This document shows, one piece after another, positions 1-6,949 of a DNA stretch of 7,170 nt. Each line of letters begins with the position of its first letter. Positions within the stretch are counted from its first letter, which is position 1. The DNA comes from Candidatus Sumerlaeota bacterium (lineage in GTDB: Bacteria; Sumerlaeota; Sumerlaeia; JADFCT01). The notes beneath the pieces were generated by a model. It was not told the DNA's origin. It ran no database searches and saw only the letters and a program-made list of their open reading frames with translations. The DNA lies in contig JADFCT010000199.1 in the NCBI GenBank assembly GCA_017161665.1, forward strand, positions 1-7,170. The letters run 5' to 3'. Made by a program: the position numbers and the translations under genes.

Positions 1-3000
1 GTGCCGGTCAATGTGGATGATCCGACGGATCCCGGCGACGATTTGGTGGTTGTCTACTATCACAAAGGTTCGCGTTTGTTTAATGCGCTCCAGGAGAAAA
101 TCCTCGACAATGACATGGACTGGCCGGATCACGTCTATCACTACTCGGTACTGCCGCCCGTTATCCAACGAGAGATTGTGGTGGCCAGTCAATTGGGGCT
201 CGGTTTTATTGATCCTCAGGTGTATGGGGAGGACTGGGGATTGTATTTCCAGAACGATTCCAGTCTGCCGGGCTTCAATCCGAATGATGAACATGCCATG
301 GTGGGACAGAACCGCAATGGCCACCGAACGATATTCGCATTGCGCAACGATTTGAGCACGCCAGAAACTTCGGAGCCTTTTGTCCTTTTGGCATACGGCG
401 ATCCGAAGACGACAGGGACGGGACGGATGGAAGCGGCCGGCATCGTCGCCGAAACAGCGACGTATCCGTTCGCGTATGCTACGACGGCAGGCATGTTGAT
501 GCTGCCGCCGGTCCCGTTGGCCTTCGATCCCGTCTATCCCGAGGGGACGTACTCGGTCGAGTTTGATGAAACCGACCCTGTGGGACATCTGGATCGAAAG
601 AATCAATTATGGGCCAAGCGCGGTCCCAATCCCGGGGAAGATCAGGCGTTGGTCATCACCCGTTACTTCTATTTCGCCAGAGATAGCTACTTCTTCCCCG
701 ATCATTATCCGCGCCCCGAACTGCCGGCCGGTGTGCCGCTTCTGGATCTATACAACGGTACGCCGGGCACGCCGGTGGATGTTCTCTACAGCGCGGTTTG
801 GCCTGAAGACGCGCCGACCCTTTTCGTAGGCGAAACACTGGTCGAACCCATGCGTGGACTGCCGGCCATTGCCGTGCCGGATAATCCCTCGGCTGGCCAT
901 TGTAGCGTGGATATCCTGTATCAGGAAACGGACATACGGGAGCCGGGGACGCTGAGTGTGGTGATGATCGACCCCATCAAAACACAGGAAGTCGCGGTCG
1001 GCGCCCTGCCGGAGGGGATGAATCTGGAATGGGCCGTTCATGACGGGCAGGCCGAACAACGATTTAAGGATCTGGGGCCGGATCTGGCCCTGCGTGTGTA
1101 CTACCGTCCCATCGACGACACGAATGGCATTCTGGGGATTCGGGGGGAGTACTATAACCCGCCCCTGGGCGCTCCCTATATACTACCTAATCTGATTTCC
1201 AGCGATCAGCGCGCCGCCATCAAAGGTTTGAAAAGTGGCAATACGGATTGGGAAGGCTGGGTGGACGAACTGGCCGATCTGACCAAAGACGACCTGGAAT
1301 TCACCTCCGAAGACACTCAGGTCGGGATGCTGGCTCTGTCCGCCGGCATGGCCACAGGAACCGGCTATGTGACTCTGGCTTTCCAGGACAGTGAAAGTGT
1401 CTGTGACCCCGGTCTTCCTGTTTCACTTCAAGTCATCAAGGTGGCCTGTCCGACCTTTCGGGGAGAGGTAACCATGATCGAACCGGCGTGTGTCTTTGAT
1501 GAGCGCCTGACGGTTCGTCACACGGGTGACTTTGGCGGAGAGCCAGGCAACTACTACTTTGAATGGCGGTTGCAGCCGGACGGTTTGGAAGACGACCTTC
1601 CCACGACGCCCGGCTATGTGCCCCGCTATCCCGACGACATCACGGACGGTTGGGAACTGGTGGATAAGGGCCTTGGCAAAAATTCCTATTCAATCGGTGG
1701 CGCCTCGCCGCTGACGTTGAGCGATAATTGGTTCATCTGTCGATATCGTCCGGAGACTCCGACCATTTGCGCCCCGCCCGACAATCCCCAGGGCTGGAGC
1801 GAGTGGACGCCGTCCAAGATGGGAGACGGATGGATCAAGCGGGTGTTGGGCGGCATCAATCCCTACGAACAGCGGTTCCGGCAATTGTCCGATCCGGCCA
1901 AGAGCATCAATACAACGGTCGATATGTTGGCTCAGGCCGGCCCCCGCTGGGAAGGCGCCGTGCCGCTCAATTGTGACAGCGCGGACGAGTACGGACTCAT
2001 CGAAATATATGAGACCGTTTACAAACGTGGCGTCATGTTGTCCATCGGCGCGGGGATCAGTTACCAGCCGGCAAACAACGCGCTCCTGCTCATGGCCAGT
2101 CGCATATCCGATCTCTATAGCCTCTTGGGCAATGAAGCCTTCGCGGACGCTTCGGATCCCACCATTGGCTTGCTGGATGATTCCGGCGATGCCTATTCCC
2201 AAATGACCACATCGCTTTACGCTTTCGCCGACCTGGAACAGACGCCGACATTGCTTGATGAAGAGTTGGCCCTGTTGCGTGGACGTGACGCCACGGCCCT
2301 GCCGGCCATTACCCAGACGCCCATCTATAACCGGCTACCGTGGAACTTCTCCGGCGCCTTTGGCGAGGTGGCCTATCAGCTCAACTATGACATCCGGGAT
2401 CCGGATGGAGAGTATGACGGCGTGATCGATGCGGCCGACGCTCAGTTCTTTTATCCGCAGGGACATGGCGACGCTTGGGGGCATTATCTGACAGCGATCA
2501 AATCCTACTATCGCCTTTTGTCCGATTCGGCTTTTGTCTGGGTACCGCGCTCGGAAACGATGACCATCGGCGGCGGCAATGTGGATGTGGACTTCCAGGA
2601 AGAGCAACGCTTCGCCCGCACCGCGTCCGCCAAGGCGCGCACGGGAGCTGAAATTGTCAACCTGACCTATCGCTCGCGGTATGTGGAAGATCCCGACGGG
2701 CAATTCCAGGGATATCGAGATCAAGATGAAGAACGGGCCTGGGGCTTGTCAGAATGGGGCGCCCGCGCGGGGCAAGGGGCTTATATTGACTGGCTCGTCG
2801 GGAACGCCCTGTTACCCGAGGCCTCCCAGGACGAACCGGGAATCAATGAATATCCCATTGACCGTCAGACCGTGACCGATTTGGCCGACATCGTCAGCGC
2901 TTACAATCGAATTCAGGATCAGGTGGACAACGCCGACAAAGGGCAGAATCCCCTGGGGCTGGAGCGCAATGTGATGCCCTTTGATATTTCCCCCAGCGGC

Positions 3001-5343
3001 ATTGACGAAGGGATGACTCACTTTGAGCAGATCTATGAGCGGGCGATTCTGTCCATTTCCAATGCGAAGACCTTGTTCAATTATGCGCTCAACAGCACAC
3101 AGCAATTGCGGGCGCAGAACGATTCGCTGGATGAGTTTCAGAGCGCCGTGCGCGAACAGGAAGTCGATTACCAGAGTCGCCTGATCGAAATCTTTGGCCG
3201 TCCCTATAAAGAGGATGTGGGGCTGACCGGAACCTACCCGGGCGATTATCGTGGTCCCGACATTTATCACTATGACTATGTGCCCATGACAGAACTATTG
3301 GGCATTGCGAAGAACCACAATAACGAGCCACTGGTGACGAAGTCCTATACAACGACTTATACACACAGCCCCTGGTTGTTCCTCCAGCCCCTCACCTTAT
3401 CGGTGGTTGTCAATAATTCAGGGGTTTTACAAACCACCGAACGCACCGTGACGATGCACTTCAACCATAAATATGGTCTTACCAAGCCCGATTCCTGGAC
3501 CGATCGCTTTTCGTATGGTGAGATTCAAAGGGCGCGATCTGAATTGCTGCAGAGCATGGGGCGGTATCTGATTGCTTTGGGCAACTATAAATCATTGATG
3601 GACACGATCGAAGATAAGGCCGAGTTGATTCAGTACCAACATGGCTATGAACTGGGCAAACTTCAGGTCAACAACGCCAAAGACCTCGCAATTCTCGGAA
3701 TGGATGTGGCCTTGGTCACTCTGAAAACAGGTACGATGTTGCTGGATTGGGCCGCCGAAGATAGCATCGAGTACGCAAAAGCCGGTTCCGAAGCAATCCC
3801 CAAAAACGCGACCGCATTCGGCGGGGACGTCGCCGCGCCAGCCCGGTCGGCCGTTCAGCTGATTGGTACCGGGGGCAGCACGCTTGCCAAGGGATTATCG
3901 GTTGTGACCCAAACGCTGGAGAATGCTCTGGAAGCGGCAAAGACAACCGTGGAAAACCGAGCCAATCACAGCATCATGCAAGTCGATGCGTCCTATGCGG
4001 TTCTCGAGGCCATTTATGATCTCGAAACCATGCTGCGGGACGAAGAGACCTTACGCTTGGAAATGCTGATCGCGCACGAGGCTGTGCAACAGGCCGCCAA
4101 TCAATATAAGACCGTCCTGGCCACTGGCGAGGAACTGCTGCGACAGTTCACGCGCTTCCGCCTTCAGACGGCGACCGCGGTTCAGGAAATTCGATACAAG
4201 AACATGGCATATCGCATCTTCCGAGACGACGCGTTGCAGAAATATCGCGCCGCCTTTGACTTGTCGGCCCGCTACATCTATCTGGCCGCCCGGGCTTACG
4301 ATTATGAAACGTGCTTTATGCCCGGCGACTCGCGGGGGGCGGGATTGGATTTCATGACGGAAATTGTCCGAAGCCGAAGCTTAGGCTTCCTGGAAGACAA
4401 CGACGGCGACGGCGTTTGGAATCCCTATCAGGGTGGGGAAGTCGGCGATCCGGGGTTGGCCGATTCGTTGGCTCGGATGAACCTGAACTGGACCACCACC
4501 CTTCGCAGTCAGCTGGGATTCAATAATCCGCAACCCGATCAGGTGATGGTCTCTCTGCGCTATGATATGATGCAGTTCCTGCCCACGGACAGTGGCGATT
4601 CCGAAGGCGTCGCGGAAGCCGATCGGCGCTGGCGCGAAGCCCTTCGCGCGACGCGCGTGGAGAACCTGTTGGCCCTTGAGAACTTCAACCGCTACTGCGT
4701 CCCCTTCAGCCCACGTGACCCTGTGGAGCCGGGCCTGGTTATTGAGTTCCCGTCCACAATCAATGCAGGACAAAACTTCTTCGGAAACGCCAAAGTGGCC
4801 GGACAGGATCAGTTCCTGTCCACCAACTTTGCGACCAAGGTTCGGGCCATCACGATCCTGTTGGAGGGATTGAATGGGGCCGATCTCAGCGCCACGATCC
4901 CCGCCTACTTCTTCCCCGTTGGGGCAGACATCATGCGGACTCCCAGTGATCGAAATAATCTGGCCACCCGTCATTTTATCATTCAGGATCAAGCCATTCC
5001 GGCGCCGTATCCACTGACGCTCAATCCCGTGACGGGGGCGCCGCCGGCTCAGGTTTTAGAACCCGGGTGGATTCCGATGCTCGATTCGCTGAGTGGACAG
5101 GTCGGCGAAATTCGCCGATTTGGGCAAATCAAGGCCTATAATTATGACGGTGACATTCCGGATGCTGAATTCACGCGCAGCGCCCGGCTCATTGGTCGCT
5201 CCGTTTGGAACACGAACTGGGTGCTGATCATTCCAGCCAAGACGCTGGGGGCGAATCCCGGTACAGATCCCATCGACGTTTTCATCGACAACATTCGCGA
5301 TATTCGTCTGGTCTTTGAAACCTATGCTTATCCCGGGACTTGA
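1..5343 (+). CDS. Giant multi-domain protein, 5'-truncated, C-terminal 1780 residues; function unknown, TcA-like helical C-terminal third
   Basis: The frame is open from the first base to a TGA at 5341-5343. The GTG at position 1 is probably an internal valine: there is no signal peptide and the protein begins in mid-domain, so the true start lies outside the window. Residues 1-480 are mixed and beta-rich and match no fold I know. Residues 484-600 look Ig-like. A dockerin-like acidic loop (800-813) precedes a dense block with the motif HGDAWGH (822-828). Residues 985-1066 are helical. Residues 1172-1440 are long helices interrupted by a hydrophobic stretch (1226-1250) and a Gly/Ala/Thr-rich stretch (1261-1305). 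A DNDGDG calcium-type loop lies at 1466-1477, followed by a helical pair. About 1576-1780 form a beta domain that ends the protein, with no LPXTG, PEP-CTERM or similar sorting tail. The order helices, YLAARAYDYE, then GLADSLARM and VSLR recalls the TcA TcB-binding region. That is inference. A large surface or secreted protein is equally possible. The gene is confident; the function is not. Confidence 0.93.
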   Translation: MPVNVDDPTDPGDDLVVVYYHKGSRLFNALQEKILDNDMDWPDHVYHYSVLPPVIQREIVVASQLGLGFIDPQVYGEDWGLYFQNDSSLPGFNPNDEHAMVGQNRNGHRTIFALRNDLSTPETSEPFVLLAYGDPKTTGTGRMEAAGIVAETATYPFAYATTAGMLMLPPVPLAFDPVYPEGTYSVEFDETDPVGHLDRKNQLWAKRGPNPGEDQALVITRYFYFARDSYFFPDHYPRPELPAGVPLLDLYNGTPGTPVDVLYSAVWPEDAPTLFVGETLVEPMRGLPAIAVPDNPSAGHCSVDILYQETDIREPGTLSVVMIDPIKTQEVAVGALPEGMNLEWAVHDGQAEQRFKDLGPDLALRVYYRPIDDTNGILGIRGEYYNPPLGAPYILPNLISSDQRAAIKGLKSGNTDWEGWVDELADLTKDDLEFTSEDTQVGMLALSAGMATGTGYVTLAFQDSESVCDPGLPVSLQVIKVACPTFRGEVTMIEPACVFDERLTVRHTGDFGGEPGNYYFEWRLQPDGLEDDLPTTPGYVPRYPDDITDGWELVDKGLGKNSYSIGGASPLTLSDNWFICRYRPETPTICAPPDNPQGWSEWTPSKMGDGWIKRVLGGINPYEQRFRQLSDPAKSINTTVDMLAQAGPRWEGAVPLNCDSADEYGLIEIYETVYKRGVMLSIGAGISYQPANNALLLMASRISDLYSLLGNEAFADASDPTIGLLDDSGDAYSQMTTSLYAFADLEQTPTLLDEELALLRGRDATALPAITQTPIYNRLPWNFSGAFGEVAYQLNYDIRDPDGEYDGVIDAADAQFFYPQGHGDAWGHYLTAIKSYYRLLSDSAFVWVPRSETMTIGGGNVDVDFQEEQRFARTASAKARTGAEIVNLTYRSRYVEDPDGQFQGYRDQDEERAWGLSEWGARAGQGAYIDWLVGNALLPEASQDEPGINEYPIDRQTVTDLADIVSAYNRIQDQVDNADKGQNPLGLERNVMPFDISPSGIDEGMTHFEQIYERAILSISNAKTLFNYALNSTQQLRAQNDSLDEFQSAVREQEVDYQSRLIEIFGRPYKEDVGLTGTYPGDYRGPDIYHYDYVPMTELLGIAKNHNNEPLVTKSYTTTYTHSPWLFLQPLTLSVVVNNSGVLQTTERTVTMHFNHKYGLTKPDSWTDRFSYGEIQRARSELLQSMGRYLIALGNYKSLMDTIEDKAELIQYQHGYELGKLQVNNAKDLAILGMDVALVTLKTGTMLLDWAAEDSIEYAKAGSEAIPKNATAFGGDVAAPARSAVQLIGTGGSTLAKGLSVVTQTLENALEAAKTTVENRANHSIMQVDASYAVLEAIYDLETMLRDEETLRLEMLIAHEAVQQAANQYKTVLATGEELLRQFTRFRLQTATAVQEIRYKNMAYRIFRDDALQKYRAAFDLSARYIYLAARAYDYETCFMPGDSRGAGLDFMTEIVRSRSLGFLEDNDGDGVWNPYQGGEVGDPGLADSLARMNLNWTTTLRSQLGFNNPQPDQVMVSLRYDMMQFLPTDSGDSEGVAEADRRWREALRATRVENLLALENFNRYCVPFSPRDPVEPGLVIEFPSTINAGQNFFGNAKVAGQDQFLSTNFATKVRAITILLEGLNGADLSATIPAYFFPVGADIMRTPSDRNNLATRHFIIQDQAIPAPYPLTLNPVTGAPPAQVLEPGWIPMLDSLSGQVGEIRRFGQIKAYNYDGDIPDAEFTRSARLIGRSVWNTNWVLIIPAKTLGANPGTDPIDVFIDNIRDIRLVFETYAYPGT

Positions 5344-5384
5344 TCGCAAGGCGTCAAGGAATCGGTGGAACATCGCATCATCCA

Positions 5385-5421
5385 ACGCGCCGTCTCTCCG
5401 TTCAATCGAGAGACGGCGCGT
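5385..5421. terminator. Convergent intergenic stem-loop, probable bidirectional terminator
   Basis: A perfect 14-bp inverted repeat (5385-5398 pairing with 5408-5421) encloses a 9-nt loop. It begins 42 bases after the stop of the giant gene and lies 48 bases beyond the stop of the oxidoreductase gene on the other strand, so it sits between two convergent 3' ends. The stem is GC-rich. Neither strand has a clear run of T after the stem, so it is not a textbook intrinsic terminator. It could instead protect both transcript ends or need a factor. The rest of 5344-5469 holds nothing else I can recognise. Confidence 0.62.
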
Positions 5422-5469
5422 CATTCGTTCAGATTTCAAATCGAATTCCAGGACAGAACAAATCGGGGA

Positions 5470-6723
5470 TTATCCCTCGCGAATCTGTCGTCTTTGCCGG
5501 TCAAAGATCTGGCGGCGACCGGAATCAAAGGATTTCATGGCCATGATGACAGCCACGGCGTGCTGATAGCCGGCCTGAATGGGGGCATTGGGCTGCTTGC
5601 GGGCTCGGATGCACTGGAGCCAGTTCAGATAGTGATCGGGCTGATCAATCCCCTCAATGTGATTTTCCCCCCGAATCACGCCCTTGTTTTTGCTGCCGCC
5701 CTCAGCTGTCAAAATCGGGTCATTCCAGTTGACCAGATTCAGGACTCCCTGATCACCAAAAAATTTGAATGAGTTGCCGGACGAGTTTCCACAATTGGTC
5801 GAGTATGAAACCAGGAAGCCTTCGTCGTAAGTCCACAGGGCGTGTACATGATCGGGACAGTCGAATTTATACGTGTCGTCCCACGTGTACGTTCCACCCA
5901 AACAGACCGCGCTCACCGGGAATTCAGCGCCGGTGATATAGTGAATCAGGTCGATAAAGTGGCTGCCCAGTCCCGGGACCGTGCCATCGGAGAACTCACG
6001 ATACCCATACCAGCCCGTAAACGTATCCGGGTTATAGGGGCGCATGGGGCGATCCATGAGGAACTCTTCCCAGTCCACATCCGATTCGGCAGCCGGGGCC
6101 AGTCGGTCATACCAGTAAGGGCGGGCCGAATTGCGACACTGTTCAATCCGCCCCACGGCGCCCAGAATCCCGGACTGATACGTCTTCCGGGCGCCGGCCA
6201 TGCTGGGCAGACTGCGCAACTGTGTGCCGATCTGACAGACAACCCCGGATTCCTTTACAGCGTCCACGGCCCGGTTAAGTTTGTCCATATCCATGGCCAG
6301 TGGCTTCTCGCAATAGACATCCTTCCCCGCGCGGGCAGCGGCCTCGAGATGTGTGGTGTGCTGATGATCACAGGATGCGATGGTCACGGCATCAATATCA
6401 TCCAAGGCCATGATGTCGCGATAGGAAACGAACATGCGAGCCTTACGGCCAAACCATTCCTCAGCCCGAGCGGCGGCGCGTTCACGCCTTTGGCGCCAGG
6501 GATCGGCCACGGCGGTTATTTCAACGTTTTGGGTGTTCGCATGGGCGTTAAGGCCCGGCATGTGGGCATCGTAGCCGCGCCCACCGCAACCGATGACGGC
6601 AATAGATAAGCGGTCATTCGCCCCCAGAACCCGGCGATAAGTCGAAGCCGTCATCGCCGTGGCAGCGGCGGAAAGAGTGGCGTTTTTGATAAAATCACGC
6701 CGAGAAGTGGATGGACTGGACAT
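5470..6723 (-). CDS. Tat-exported Gfo/Idh/MocA family NAD(P)-dependent oxidoreductase, 417 aa
   Basis: Family members oxidise, reduce or epimerise sugars, cyclitols and related compounds using a tightly bound nicotinamide cofactor. The N terminus carries a twin-arginine signal, SRRDFIK (R8-R9), followed by an Ala-rich hydrophobic stretch to about residue 27, so export in folded form is expected. The Rossmann fold starts at 39 with the GCGGRG cofactor loop (45-50). D74 at the end of the second strand (AVAD) favours NAD over NADP. The family CEKP motif is at 138-141 (K140), and the C-terminal half has GSHFIDLIHY (253-262) with the usual His and Asp positions (H255, D258). All core motifs are intact and the length is normal. 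The start at 6723 is chosen because the Tat motif follows directly; the frame stays open to an ATG at 6852, but those 43 residues resemble neither a signal nor the family. No strong ribosome binding site precedes 6723. The substrate cannot be read from sequence. The gene is convergent with the giant gene and divergent from the glycosyltransferase. Confidence 0.95.
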   Translation of the reverse strand: MSSPSTSRRDFIKNATLSAAATAMTASTYRRVLGANDRLSIAVIGCGGRGYDAHMPGLNAHANTQNVEITAVADPWRQRRERAAARAEEWFGRKARMFVSYRDIMALDDIDAVTIASCDHQHTTHLEAAARAGKDVYCEKPLAMDMDKLNRAVDAVKESGVVCQIGTQLRSLPSMAGARKTYQSGILGAVGRIEQCRNSARPYWYDRLAPAAESDVDWEEFLMDRPMRPYNPDTFTGWYGYREFSDGTVPGLGSHFIDLIHYITGAEFPVSAVCLGGTYTWDDTYKFDCPDHVHALWTYDEGFLVSYSTNCGNSSGNSFKFFGDQGVLNLVNWNDPILTAEGGSKNKGVIRGENHIEGIDQPDHYLNWLQCIRARKQPNAPIQAGYQHAVAVIMAMKSFDSGRRQIFDRQRRQIREG

Positions 6724-6724
6724 A

Positions 6725-6736
6725 AAAAGCGCTTTC
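6725..6736. promoter_or_regulatory. Near-perfect palindrome GAAAGCGCTTTT (minus strand) just upstream of the oxidoreductase start
   Basis: The central ten bases, AAAGCGCTTT (6726-6735), are perfectly self-complementary and lie two bases upstream of the oxidoreductase ATG. The CG-centred, A/T-flanked form resembles operators of LacI/GalR-family regulators, which often control sugar genes. That match is from general knowledge, and no regulator gene is present in the window. In this position it would overlap the ribosome-binding region, so it could act on transcription or on translation through a small hairpin. A 10-bp palindrome can also arise by chance. Confidence 0.3.
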
Positions 6737-6746
6737 TTTTTGGGAT

Positions 6747-6806
6747 TTCGTGAACAAGGCTTCGTAAAACGAAAAGCAAGTGTATGCGATGGGGATTGGA
6801 TACGAA
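6747..6806. repeat. Cluster of four TTCGT/ACGAA half-sites in the divergent intergenic region
   Basis: TTCGT occurs at 6747-6751 and 6761-6765 on the plus strand. Its reverse complement ACGAA occurs at 6769-6773 and 6802-6806. The two middle copies form an exact inverted repeat with a 3-base spacer (6761-6773). Four copies of a 5-mer in 60 bases is more than expected by chance. The cluster lies where a regulator of the oxidoreductase promoter, or of both divergent genes, could bind. No known operator is recognised. Confidence 0.3.
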
Positions 6807-6894
6807 AGGAAAAAAATCTTATGCATGGTTCTTCGGTTGGATGACGCGGCACAAATTTCTCAAGAAAGCCTTGAACCGGCCGGGCATCATATGC

Positions 6895-6922
6895 AAGACA
6901 TACCTCAAAAAGCGCGTATTAT
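6895..6922 (+). promoter_or_regulatory. Candidate sigma-70-type promoter for the glycosyltransferase gene
   Basis: TATTAT (6917-6922) matches the -10 consensus at five of six positions. It is preceded, with a 16-base spacer, by AAGACA (6895-6900), which matches the -35 consensus at four of six. Transcription would start near 6929 and give a leader of about 20 bases that includes the ribosome binding site. The call is weak: the -35 is poor, and promoter consensus in this lineage may differ. Confidence 0.3.
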
Positions 6923-6939
6923 GTCTTATCCGTTCAAAT

Positions 6940-6944
6940 AGGGG
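6940..6944 (+). promoter_or_regulatory. Ribosome binding site deciding the glycosyltransferase start
   Basis: AGGGG lies five bases upstream of the ATG at 6950. It is the only purine-rich Shine-Dalgarno-like sequence close to a start in this frame. The frame stays open for a short way upstream but offers no better start there, so this site supports translation beginning at 6950. Confidence 0.5.
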
Positions 6945-6949
6945 CTATT

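Noticed and set aside
1..3. GTG at the first base as the true start of the giant gene
   Set aside because: It coincides with the window edge, the sequence begins in mid-domain, and there is no signal peptide or upstream sequence to judge. It is most likely an internal valine codon.
1690..2202. 170-codon open frame antisense to the giant gene
   Set aside because: Low-complexity shadow translation with no domain, inside continuous coding sequence.
4370..4389. GAAGCC/GGCTTC inverted repeat
   Set aside because: A six-base hairpin inside coding sequence, within what chance and codon use produce.
4381..4992. 203-codon open frame antisense to the giant gene
   Set aside because: Shadow of the forward gene; no family features, and the forward protein has clear motifs here.
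5056..5439. 127-codon minus-strand open frame over the 3' end of the giant gene and the terminator
   Set aside because: It would read through the stem-loop and the conserved C-terminal domain in antisense; no protein family signal.
5842..6609. 255-codon open frame antisense to the oxidoreductase
   Set aside because: It lies entirely inside a well-supported gene, has no recognisable domain or ribosome binding site, and is explained by GC-biased codon use on the other strand.
6724..6852. Longer N terminus for the oxidoreductase, starting at the ATG at 6852
   Set aside because: The 43 extra residues do not resemble the family. The Tat motif should be near the N terminus, and it follows directly after the ATG at 6723.
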